A stretch of DNA of 11,257 nucleotides from an uncultured Clostridia bacterium (GTDB lineage: Bacteria; Bacillota; Clostridia; Oscillospirales; Ruminococcaceae), in contig CAMEQX010000015.1 of NCBI GenBank assembly GCA_945933905.1, positions 1 through 11,257 of the forward strand, given 5' to 3'. The notes beneath the pieces are model-generated. The model saw nothing but the letters and a program-made list of their open reading frames with translations. It ran no database searches and was not told where the DNA came from. How positions within the stretch are numbered: the first letter of the stretch is position 1; every line of letters starts with the position of its first letter. Shown piece by piece: positions 1-6,298 of this stretch. Made by a program: the position numbers and the translations under genes.

Positions 1-954
1 GCGCTTGCCCTCAAAATCGTGCGCTCGATTGAGCCGTTTTTTATTTACACGGAAAACTGTATGGACCTTAGGAGAAATCTCTCGCAGTCGCAAATTCTTC
101 GCATAACGGCAGACACGGGAAACGGCGTTCTTGAAAGCGGCGACGGCGGCGAGCTCAGCTCGATTGAGCTTTACAACCCGCTTATGACTCAGGAGCAGCT
201 CAACACAATCCGCACGATGCTGAAGCCTTTTTCGTTTCACGGCGCGGAAATCGAGATGCAGGGAATGCCGTTTCTGGAATCGGGCGAGCTTATTCAAATC
301 GCCGAGAAAAGAGTCGGCTTGTACACGATTTCTCTGAGTGAAATCGAATATCATTATGACGGCGCGCTCACGGCAAAGCTCTACTCAAAGAACCGAAACT
401 ACTCCGACCCCATGGTTCACAAAAACGACCTCGAAGCCGCTCTCGAAGAAATTCGGGCAAGCCTCGGGAACGTTTACAAAAAGCAGATAAACGAGGCGGC
501 GCTTTCGCTTTCAACCACGGAAGCAACCGCTGCCGAGTTTGAATTTGAAACGAAAAAAGCGGACCTTTTCGCGCAGGTTGATATGAATTTCACAGTTGAC
601 GGAGGCGGCTCAAACACGCTTCTCGCAACGGTTTACGTCAACGGCACTAAATCCCGCGAGAGCGTCCACACGGTAAACGGAAGTTCGCGGGAGCTTATTC
701 ACTTTTATTATCTCGCGGAAAATCTTCCCAAGGGCAAAAACACAATCACCGTGACGCTGAAAACAGCAAGCGGACAGATGACTGTTCAAAGCGGTCAGCT
801 TATCGCGACGCTGGTTGGCAAGGGGATGGCGGGAGGGCAGAGCGTTCGCGACAGGCACACGGTTTTTGATAAAATTCCAAAGCTTTCGATGAGCTTCAGA
901 AGCCTTAGAATTCTTGGAATAAACGACAATTTGCAAGTAGAAACGGAGGCATAA
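1..954 (+). CDS. Phage tail-type structural protein, 5' end cut by window
   Basis: The frame is open from base 1, and the first possible start (GTG at 19) has no ribosome binding site, so the gene almost certainly begins upstream; at least 317 residues are visible. The N-terminal half is mixed alpha/beta. The stretch 'GLYTISLSEIEYHYDGALTAKLYSKNRNYS' region (about residues 108-137) reads like the repeated strand/turn pattern of tail or baseplate proteins. A helical linker follows (about 145-170), then a Thr/Ser/Val-rich beta-sandwich (about 190-290), as in appendage or adhesion domains. There is no signal peptide in the visible part. The next gene starts one base after the stop, so the two are co-expressed. 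Tail identity is inferred from this composition and the neighbour, not from a diagnostic motif; the exact tail component is not recognised. It could also be a tailocin part. Confidence 0.55.
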   Translation, partial: ALALKIVRSIEPFFIYTENCMDLRRNLSQSQILRITADTGNGVLESGDGGELSSIELYNPLMTQEQLNTIRTMLKPFSFHGAEIEMQGMPFLESGELIQIAEKRVGLYTISLSEIEYHYDGALTAKLYSKNRNYSDPMVHKNDLEAALEEIRASLGNVYKKQINEAALSLSTTEATAAEFEFETKKADLFAQVDMNFTVDGGGSNTLLATVYVNGTKSRESVHTVNGSSRELIHFYYLAENLPKGKNTITVTLKTASGQMTVQSGQLIATLVGKGMAGGQSVRDRHTVFDKIPKLSMSFRSLRILGINDNLQVETEA

Positions 955-955
955 A

Positions 956-2254
956 ATGCACGGAAAAGCAACTTTAATTCTCACGGACAAGGACACGGGG
1001 CGCGTTGTGGAGCGGATTGAGGAGCACAATATGGTGACGAACGCGCTGAGCGGCATTTTCAAGCTGCCAAACGAAATGGCTTTTAATCAGGAAAGCAGGC
1101 GTAATTTCAACGGATTTCTGCCGATGTACAAAAACGTGCTCAAGGGCTTGATACTGTTCGGCGACAACGTTCCCGAAAACGCAAGCGATTTTTTGCTCGG
1201 CGGAAAATATTCCGTTCTGGGAACTGCCGGAGATGAGTATTCCGGCTCGGACGCAATGCGCGGTACCTTCAACTCAAATCAGTCCTGCGAGATTGAAAAC
1301 GGCTATCGTTTTGTGTGGGATTTCGCGCCCGAAAAGGCTCTCGGAACAATCAAAGCGCTGTCGCTCACAAACCGCGTTTTCGGAAATTGCGGAAACCCCG
1401 CGCTTGCGGGTGCAGACAGCCCATTTCTTATGCACCCGACCGACCTGTCGGGCTCAAGCAACACCTCCGTCCCGATTTTGTCCGGCGCGGGCAACTTCTT
1501 TCTCGAAAAGGACAGGCGATTTTACTCCTATTCGGCAAGCGGAAGCACTCTCACAATCAGAAAGTACAGAATGAGCGACCCGCTCGCGCTGAAAATCTGC
1601 GACACGGTGACAGGTGTTCTCGAGAGCGAAACCGCAATTAAAATGGGGCTTCCGATAACCACGACCACCTCGCGTTTTTCCTACGACCCGATAACCGAAA
1701 GATTGTACGCGACATATCACACCTCTGCCACGGTGAACGGGGTGCAGTATTATAAATTCCGCTATGCGAAAATCAACCCGCTGACTTGCGAGAAGGAAGC
1801 GGATACCGATTATATCACCTCCTCCGCGCCTTACAACAGTACCGCGTACTGCGCGGTTTACGGCGGGAAAATCTACTTCCCCGACAGCAGCGCAAGGCTG
1901 AGCGTTTGTTCGCTTGACGGCGCGCTTGAAAGGACGATAGATTTCGGCGCGTACAGCATAACGAATTTTGACTGCGTTGACGGAAAGCTTGCCGTAAACT
2001 GCAAGTATTCTTCGACGGGGCGCTCGTGCCTTTATTTCCCCGATGAGCCGAGCACCGCGCTTATCGATGTGAGCTCGTTCAAGCCCATTCACAGCAGCAT
2101 TATGAGCCGTCCGTATTTCCTCGTGACCGACGGCTCAAAGGTTTATGTAATGCTCCGCACGGACTATCTCGCGACAATAAACAACCTCGCCGCGCCGCTT
2201 GAAAAAACCGACCAGCACGCGCTTCAGGTGAGGTATGAGATAACGAATGAATAA
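956..2254 (+). CDS. Phage tail tip / receptor-binding-like protein
   Basis: A 432-residue protein starting at ATG 956, six bases after a GGAGG at 945-949. The N-terminus (MHGKATLILTDKDTG, then EEHNMVTNAL at about residues 22-31) is of a kind seen at the start of proteins in clostridial prophage tail modules. Residues 1-165 form a Gly/Asn-rich head domain. About 166-405 is a run of short beta strands with repeated Tyr/Gly/Asp turns (for example AVYGGKIYFP and FLVTDGSKVYVM), which suggests a beta-propeller-like fold. The end, with TINNLAAPLEKT and LQVRYEITNE, resembles C-termini of tail proteins that close with a short strand. There are no membrane segments and no signal peptide. It is the last gene before a terminator, so it ends the tail transcription unit. 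Function is inferred: a tail-tip or ligand-binding protein is most likely, and no enzymatic motif is visible. Confidence 0.55.
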   Translation: MHGKATLILTDKDTGRVVERIEEHNMVTNALSGIFKLPNEMAFNQESRRNFNGFLPMYKNVLKGLILFGDNVPENASDFLLGGKYSVLGTAGDEYSGSDAMRGTFNSNQSCEIENGYRFVWDFAPEKALGTIKALSLTNRVFGNCGNPALAGADSPFLMHPTDLSGSSNTSVPILSGAGNFFLEKDRRFYSYSASGSTLTIRKYRMSDPLALKICDTVTGVLESETAIKMGLPITTTTSRFSYDPITERLYATYHTSATVNGVQYYKFRYAKINPLTCEKEADTDYITSSAPYNSTAYCAVYGGKIYFPDSSARLSVCSLDGALERTIDFGAYSITNFDCVDGKLAVNCKYSSTGRSCLYFPDEPSTALIDVSSFKPIHSSIMSRPYFLVTDGSKVYVMLRTDYLATINNLAAPLEKTDQHALQVRYEITNE

Positions 2255-2258
2255 ACTC

Positions 2259-2286
2259 AAGTCCCCGAGCTTTCGGGGACTTTTTT
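2259..2286 (+). terminator. Intrinsic terminator of the tail gene module
   Basis: A perfect 8-bp GC-rich stem, GTCCCCGA (2261-2268) with TCGGGGAC (2273-2280), has a GCTT loop and is followed at once by six T (2281-2286). Two A-T pairs extend the stem base. It lies 4 nt after the stop codon of the tail gene. This is a textbook rho-independent terminator, and it separates the tail module from the operon downstream. Confidence 0.93.
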
Positions 2287-2288
2287 CA

Positions 2289-2338
2289 GGTAACCTCTAA
2301 AAACCGGTTTGAAAAGTAAAAATGGGTATAGCACGCCG
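2289..2338 (+). repeat. Left terminal inverted repeat of the MITE-like element
   Basis: The outer 17 bases (2289-2305) are a perfect inverted match to 2500-2516. The extra base A2288/T2517 also matches but is shared with the target duplication. Inside, the left arm pairs imperfectly with the right arm through the shared blocks GTAAAAATG and TAGCAC. The inner limit near 2338 is approximate. Confidence 0.8.
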
Positions 2339-2359
2339 AATGCTAGGAAAACCGACGAA

Positions 2360-2459
2360 GTAAGGCTTGATGCCTTACGAGGAGGTCAACACGATGTTGC
2401 AGAGCGAAATATCAAAGTGACGGCACGGACGCCGTCACCACAAAATTTCGCTCGGTGAC
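2360..2459 (+). other. Structured core of the MITE-like element with a micro-ORF
   Basis: Hairpin 1 pairs GTAAGGC (2360-2366) with GCCTTAC (2372-2378). A nested hairpin pairs GAGCGAAAT (2402-2410) with ATTTCGCTC (2445-2453) outside, and GTGACGGC (2417-2424) with GCCGTCAC (2431-2438) inside. An alternative pairing of GTCACC (2434-2439) with GGTGAC (2454-2459) excludes the inner stem. Between the hairpins a perfect AGGAGG (2380-2385) lies 8 nt before ATG 2394, which opens an 8-codon frame (MLQSEISK) whose TGA (2418-2420) falls in the inner stem. An in-frame ATG at 2370 would give 16 residues. The pairings are seen; whether any of this is transcribed or translated is unknown. Confidence 0.4.
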
Positions 2460-2465
2460 AGAAGC

Positions 2466-2516
2466 AGACGGTGTGCTAGACACATTTTTACTCAAACAAG
2501 GTTTTTAGAGGTTACC
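2466..2516 (-). repeat. Right terminal inverted repeat of the MITE-like element
   Basis: Mirror of the left arm, read on the - strand. It begins with the perfect 17 bases and keeps the GTAAAAATG and TAGCAC blocks, with a two-base length difference between them. The inner limit is approximate. Confidence 0.8.
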
Positions 2517-2520
2517 TTCA

Positions 2521-2692
2521 TTATTTCTGCTCAAAATAACGACAGCGCGAAACGGAAGAAACCCGCGCGCGCGACAAGTCCTCAAGAGTACAAAAGCCGT
2601 CGTTTTGCCAGCGGCAGCACTCCGAGCAGGCAATCAAATTCATAAAATTCACCCCACACTATTTTTCTTTAAAAATTTCGGTTTATTCATTG
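2521..2692. other. Non-coding spacer between element and operon promoter
   Basis: No credible gene or tRNA is visible in this spacer. It has a CG-alternating tract near 2563-2573 and a motif at 2605-2630 that resembles one at the right end of the window. An A/T-rich stretch from 2661 to 2690 lies just before the -35 box and could act as an UP element for the operon promoter. Confidence 0.5.
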
Positions 2693-2721
2693 TTGACAAA
2701 TTGCAAACAGAGGTGTATAAT
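2693..2721 (+). promoter_or_regulatory. Consensus sigma-A promoter of the lipase-phoH operon
   Basis: A -35 box TTGACA (2693-2698) and a -10 box TATAAT (2716-2721) both match consensus exactly, with the ideal 17-bp spacing and A/T-rich DNA upstream. Transcription would start around 2728-2730, leaving a leader of only about 15 nt before the ATG at 2744, with AGGAG at 2734-2738. This implies strong, largely unregulated expression. No operator-like palindrome overlaps it. Confidence 0.92.
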
Positions 2722-2743
2722 AATAAAGTATATAGGAGTTTTT

Positions 2744-4078
2744 ATGAACGCATTGATAAGAATTCTGAGCCTTTTGACGCTCTGTTTTACGGTAAACGCG
2801 CCGTTTATTCTCGAAAACGCGCCGCTGGGCGTTAAGATTTCATCGGGGATAATTCTCGCGGTATTTTTCGTTTTGTACAATATTTTCCCGACCGTGAAAA
2901 AATTCCCGACCGCGCGACTGCGGATACTCGGGCGCGGCGCGGAGCTGATTTTGGCGTTTTGGGTGAGCTGCGCGGCGGCTGTTCCCGCTGTAATCCTGGA
3001 AATCATTTCCATAGCAAACGGTTCTGTTCCGTTCACGAGATATATCGTGCATTTTGCCGTGCTGTTTTTGATGGAAACGGTGATTTTCTGGAACGGAATA
3101 ATCCGCGCCTACATCACGTCCTTGAGGCTCGGCGTGAAATACCGCATACTCGGGCTGATTTTCGGGTACATTTTCCCCGTAAACCTCGTGATGCTAATGA
3201 TAATTTACATCAAATGTGTGGGAGAAGTTCGGTTTGAGTGCAAGAAATTCGCGGTTGACGAGAAGCGAAAAGCCGAGAAAATCTGCGAAACGAAATACCC
3301 GATTTTGCTGGTTCACGGGGTATTTTTCCGCGACAGCAGGCTGTTCAATTACTGGGGGAGAATTCCCGCGGCACTTGAACGAAACGGCGCGAAAATCTTT
3401 TACGGCGAGCAGCAAAGCGCGCTGTCGGTGGAAGAAAGCTCGAAGGAGCTTGCCGAAAAAATCAAGAATATCGTGGCAAGAACAGGCTGCGGGAAGGTGA
3501 ATATAATCGCGCACTCAAAGGGCGGGCTGGACGCGAGATATGCGATTTCAAAGCTCGGCTGCGCGGAATATGTCGCGTCGCTCACGACCGTTAACACCCC
3601 GCACCGCGGCTGTCTTTTCGCGGAGAGCCTGCTTCAAACAACCTCGCCGCGCCTGAAAAAATTCATCGAAAAGGTGTATAACGGCGCGTTTTATCGGCTG
3701 GGCGACGACGCTCCGAATTTTATGGCGGCGGTGAAGGATTTGACTGTGAGCTTTTGCGAGGAGTTCAACAAAAACACACCCGATGTTGACGGGATTTTCT
3801 ACCAGTCAATCGGCTCAAAGGCGAAAAGTCGCCGAAGCGGGCGGTTTCCGCTGAATTTGAGCTATCCCGTTGTCAAGAAATACGACGGCGACAACGACGG
3901 TCTTGTCGCGCTTCCGTCAGCAAAATGGGGCGAGCGCTTCATTCCGCTCTACCCGAAAGATCGGCGCGGCATAACTCACGCGGACGTAATCGACCTGAAC
4001 CGCGAGGATATCAAGGGCTTTGACGTGCGGGAATTTTACGTTGAACTTGTCGCGGATTTGAAAAAGAGAGGATTATGA
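2744..4078 (+). CDS. Membrane-anchored lipase-like alpha/beta hydrolase
   Basis: A 444-residue protein. An in-frame ATG at 2690 is rejected because it lies upstream of the promoter; ATG 2744 follows AGGAG by 5 nt. Residues 1-158 hold about five hydrophobic segments (roughly 4-20, 33-48, 66-92, 99-120 and 135-158), so the N-terminus is a membrane domain. From about 185 a hydrolase of the triacylglycerol lipase type begins: ILLVHG (187-192, oxyanion region), nucleophile Ser258 in AHSKGG (256-261), NTPHRG (284-289), probable acid Asp385 in NDGLV, and probable His412 in THADV. The HSxGG elbow and NTPHRG are typical of secreted bacterial lipases, but here there is a membrane anchor instead of a cleaved signal. 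The likely substrate is an ester lipid at the membrane; the real substrate is unknown. It is the first gene of the operon, with one base between its stop and the phoH start. Confidence 0.82.
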   Translation: MNALIRILSLLTLCFTVNAPFILENAPLGVKISSGIILAVFFVLYNIFPTVKKFPTARLRILGRGAELILAFWVSCAAAVPAVILEIISIANGSVPFTRYIVHFAVLFLMETVIFWNGIIRAYITSLRLGVKYRILGLIFGYIFPVNLVMLMIIYIKCVGEVRFECKKFAVDEKRKAEKICETKYPILLVHGVFFRDSRLFNYWGRIPAALERNGAKIFYGEQQSALSVEESSKELAEKIKNIVARTGCGKVNIIAHSKGGLDARYAISKLGCAEYVASLTTVNTPHRGCLFAESLLQTTSPRLKKFIEKVYNGAFYRLGDDAPNFMAAVKDLTVSFCEEFNKNTPDVDGIFYQSIGSKAKSRRSGRFPLNLSYPVVKKYDGDNDGLVALPSAKWGERFIPLYPKDRRGITHADVIDLNREDIKGFDVREFYVELVADLKKRGL

Positions 4079-4079
4079 A

Positions 4080-5018
4080 ATGTCGGATTTATCGATGAAA
4101 TTAAACAGCGCGGAGGAAATCAGCGCGGTTTTCGGCGACTTTGACCGAAATATAAATCTTGTCCAAAAAGCGTTTTCCGTGACAATTTTTTCGCGCGGAA
4201 GCGAGGTTAAAATCAGCGGTGATGACGAGCTTTCCGTGAAAAAAGCGGAGAAAGCGCTCAGGACGCTCTGCGGGTATTTTCACCGCGGCGAGAGTATCGA
4301 GGAACAACAGGTGCGCTACGCAATCGCAATGGTAAACGAGGGCGCTGAGGAGGAAATCTCGGCGGTTTCGGGGGACTGCGTTTGCGTGACGAGCTCGGGA
4401 AAGCCGATTAAACCGAAAACGGTCGGGCAGAAAAAATACTGCGATATGATAAGAAAGCGCACGATAACCTTCGGCGTGGGTCCTGCGGGCACGGGAAAAA
4501 CCTACCTCGCGGTTGCGCTGGCGGTGACGGCGTTCAAGCAAAAACAAGTGCAGCGGATTATCCTGACAAGACCGGCTGTCGAGGCGGGCGAGAAGCTTGG
4601 ATTTCTCCCCGGCGATTTGCAGAACAAGGTTGACCCGTACCTCAGACCGCTCTATGACGCGCTTTTCGAGATGCTCGGGCAAGAGAGCTTCGCGAAGCTG
4701 CAAGAGCGCGGGACAATCGAGGTTGCGCCGCTTGCGTATATGCGCGGAAGAACGCTGGACGACAGCTTTATCATACTCGACGAAGCGCAAAATACCACGC
4801 GCGAGCAGATGAAAATGTTCCTGACGCGTCTTGGGTTCAACTCGAAAATGGTTATCACGGGCGACATCACGCAGATTGACCTTCCCGAGAGCAAAAAATC
4901 GGGACTTGTGGAAGCGCTTCGCGTGCTGAAAAACGTGGAGGATATCGGCGAAAATTACTTCACGGAAAAGGACGTTGTGCGGCACAAGCTGGTTCAGGAT
5001 ATCGTAAACGCCTCTTAG
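4080..5018 (+). CDS. phoH: PhoH-family ATPase (YbeZ/PhoL-like)
   Basis: 312 residues, close to the usual family length. It is a cytoplasmic P-loop ATPase associated with RNA metabolism and, in many bacteria, encoded beside YbeY. Walker A is GPAGTGKT (134-141), followed by the family signature TRPAVEAGEKLGFLPG (163-178). Walker B is FIILDEAQ (230-237), and further conserved elements are GDITQIDLP (261-269) and RHKLV (301-305). The N-terminal 110 residues are the less conserved region found in this family. ATG 4080 has AGAGAGGA upstream and sits one base after the lipase stop. Its pairing with ybeY downstream, interrupted only by tam, supports a role in rRNA/ribosome maintenance. Assignment to the family is firm; the molecular function of the family is only partly known. 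Confidence 0.95.
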   Translation: MSDLSMKLNSAEEISAVFGDFDRNINLVQKAFSVTIFSRGSEVKISGDDELSVKKAEKALRTLCGYFHRGESIEEQQVRYAIAMVNEGAEEEISAVSGDCVCVTSSGKPIKPKTVGQKKYCDMIRKRTITFGVGPAGTGKTYLAVALAVTAFKQKQVQRIILTRPAVEAGEKLGFLPGDLQNKVDPYLRPLYDALFEMLGQESFAKLQERGTIEVAPLAYMRGRTLDDSFIILDEAQNTTREQMKMFLTRLGFNSKMVITGDITQIDLPESKKSGLVEALRVLKNVEDIGENYFTEKDVVRHKLVQDIVNAS

Positions 5019-5043
5019 CCGTATAGCGGCTCTCGCCGTGAAC

Positions 5044-5050
5044 GGAGAGG
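5044..5050 (+). promoter_or_regulatory. Ribosome binding site that fixes the tam start
   Basis: GGAGAGG lies 5 nt before ATG 5056. The in-frame GTG at 5038 would place the start upstream of this site and has no such site of its own. The protein starting MADWNDNLYL also matches the usual Tam N-terminus. Confidence 0.8.
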
Positions 5051-5055
5051 GAAAA

Positions 5056-5826
5056 ATGGCTGACTGGAACGACAATCTCTACCTCAAATTCAAGGCGCAG
5101 CGAACTCAGCCCGCTGTCGATTTGGCGGCGAGAATTGACATAAATCCGAGTGAAATTATCGACATAGGCTGCGGTCCCGGAAACAGCACGCGCGTTGTCA
5201 AAAATCGCTTTCCGAGCGCTCGGGCAGTCGGCTTGGATTCAAGCGAAAATATGCTGGAAGCCGCGCGCCGCGACAACCCCGACTGCGAGTTTATCAAGCG
5301 TGACGCAGGCGGAGATTTGTCGGAATTTTCGGGAAAATTCGACGTGGTTTTCTCAAACGCGTGCATTCAGTGGGTGCCTAATCACAGCGAGCTTTTGCCG
5401 AAGATGTTTTCTCTGCTGAAAAGCGGCGGAGTGCTTGCGGTGCAAATTCCCGTGAACTTTGACGAGCCTATTCATCAAATCATCGGGCGCATTTCGACAA
5501 GCGAAAAATGGCGCGAAAAATTCACAAATCCGCGCATATTTTTCACGCTCACCGAGGGCGAATATTTCGACATTCTCTCTGATTTGTCGAGCGATTTTGA
5601 GATATGGAAAACGGTTTACTGCCACAGAATGCCGAGCATCGACAGCATAATCGAATGGTACAAATCAACCGGCTTGAAACCCTATCTCGACGTGCTTTCC
5701 GACAAGGAAAAAGAGGATTTTACGAGTGACGTGAAGCGCGAGGTTGAAAAGGCTTATCCCGCGCAGAAAAACGGCGAAATAATCTTCAGATTTCCGAGAT
5801 TGTTTTTCATAGCAAAAAGGAGTTAA
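5056..5826 (+). CDS. tam: Trans-aconitate 2-methyltransferase-like SAM methyltransferase
   Basis: 256 residues, the normal length for Tam, which methylates trans-aconitate with S-adenosylmethionine in the cytoplasm and so neutralises an aconitase inhibitor. The resemblance covers the whole protein. The N-terminus DWNDNLYLKF, then QRTQPAVDL, matches the DWNPxLYLxF opening of E. coli Tam. SAM motif I is DIGCGPGNST (36-45), the acidic residue after strand 2 is Asp61 in LDSS, motif II covers FDVVFSNACIQW (95-106), and GGVLAVQIP (124-132) follows. It sits 37 nt after phoH and one base before ybeY, so it is an insertion in the usual phoH-ybeY pair. Substrate specificity for trans-aconitate is inferred from this full-length similarity; a related small acid is possible. 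Confidence 0.85.
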   Translation: MADWNDNLYLKFKAQRTQPAVDLAARIDINPSEIIDIGCGPGNSTRVVKNRFPSARAVGLDSSENMLEAARRDNPDCEFIKRDAGGDLSEFSGKFDVVFSNACIQWVPNHSELLPKMFSLLKSGGVLAVQIPVNFDEPIHQIIGRISTSEKWREKFTNPRIFFTLTEGEYFDILSDLSSDFEIWKTVYCHRMPSIDSIIEWYKSTGLKPYLDVLSDKEKEDFTSDVKREVEKAYPAQKNGEIIFRFPRLFFIAKRS

Positions 5827-5827
5827 G

Positions 5828-6298
5828 ATGAAAATTTACGTTGATTTTTCCGATGAACAGGACAAAATAAAGCTTGATTTTGACGCGGAGGAGCTTGTTC
5901 AAAAATGCACGGAACAGGCTCTCGCGGAGGAGGAAATGGACGACGACGCGGAGGTTTCGGTGACGTTTGTTGACAACGAAAAAATCCGTGAGCTCAACAA
6001 GCAGCACCGCGATATCGACCGCGAAACCGATGTGCTTTCGTTTCCCGCGTTCACCGAGGAAGGCTTTGAGGTGAACCACGAAAACGACGCGGTAATCCTC
6101 GGAGATATCGTGATTTCGCTTGAAAAAGCAAGGGCTCAGAGCGAGGATTACGGGCACTCGATGAAGCGCGAAACGGCGTTTTTGATAGCGCACTCGCTGT
6201 TTCATCTGCTCGGCTACGACCACGAAACAGCCGATGAGGAAAAGGAAATGTTTGAAAAACAGGAAAATGTTCTGCAAAGGCTTGGGATAACGAGATGA
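5828..6298 (+). CDS. ybeY: Endoribonuclease YbeY (rRNA maturation factor)
   Basis: 156 residues, the typical size. YbeY is a metal-dependent single-strand endoribonuclease needed for 16S rRNA 3' end maturation and ribosome quality control. The zinc site H-x3-H-x5-H is present as HSLFHLLGYDH (His122, His126, His132). The upstream signature LNKQHRDIDRETDVLSFP (56-73) keeps the conserved Arg61 and TDVLSFP. GDIVIS (92-97) is also typical. The glycine that usually follows the first zinc His is Ser123 here, a mild change. ATG 5828 comes one base after the tam stop and behind AAGGAG. The stop overlaps the next start by four bases (ATGA), so ybeY and dgkA are translationally coupled. Confidence 0.97.
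   Translation: MKIYVDFSDEQDKIKLDFDAEELVQKCTEQALAEEEMDDDAEVSVTFVDNEKIRELNKQHRDIDRETDVLSFPAFTEEGFEVNHENDAVILGDIVISLEKARAQSEDYGHSMKRETAFLIAHSLFHLLGYDHETADEEKEMFEKQENVLQRLGITR

Larger units (their letters stand above)
2289..2516. mobile_element. MITE-like non-autonomous element with 4-bp target duplication
   Basis: The 228-bp element is bounded by perfect inverted repeats, GGTAACCTCTAAAAACC at 2289-2305 and its reverse complement at 2500-2516. It is flanked on both sides by the direct repeat TTCA (2285-2288 and 2517-2520), which fits a target-site duplication. The inverted repeats continue imperfectly inward: GTAAAAATG, TAGCAC and CCG blocks occur at matching distances, giving arms of about 50 bp. 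No transposase frame fits inside, so mobility would depend on a transposase in trans. The centre folds into hairpins (listed separately). It landed at the end of a terminator T-tract, a harmless site. The parent IS family was not identified. The inverted repeats and duplication are seen directly; the MITE label is inference. Confidence 0.82.

Noticed and set aside
1454..2092. A 212-codon open frame on the - strand within the tail protein gene
   Set aside because: No start context, Arg-rich low-plausibility composition, and the + strand frame has proper signals and neighbours.
2289..2516. Reading the element as a HEARO/omega-type guide RNA or a riboswitch
   Set aside because: The perfect terminal inverted repeats with a target duplication point to a transposon relative, no IscB/TnpB-like gene is nearby, and no known riboswitch core was recognised.
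2521..2692. A tRNA gene or CRISPR array in the spacer
   Set aside because: No cloverleaf arms or T-loop sequence and no regularly spaced direct repeats are visible.
2690..2743. An earlier start for the lipase gene
   Set aside because: The ATG at 2690 lies upstream of the -35 and -10 boxes that drive the gene, so it cannot be in the transcript from that promoter.
2605..2835. A 76-codon + strand frame spanning the operon promoter
   Set aside because: It would run through a perfect promoter and into the lipase in another frame, with no ribosome binding site.
5015..5028. Hairpin AGCCG/CGGCT after phoH as a terminator
   Set aside because: Only 5 bp, no T-run, and tight spacing to tam argues for read-through.
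4101..5075. A 324-codon open frame on the - strand covering all of phoH
   Set aside because: The predicted protein is rich in Arg, His and Leu with no family motifs, has no ribosome binding site, and lies wholly opposite the clear PhoH motifs. It is a shadow of codon bias.
5135..5162. TTGACA inside tam as an internal promoter
   Set aside because: It is within the coding sequence, and no good -10 box lies 16-18 bases downstream.
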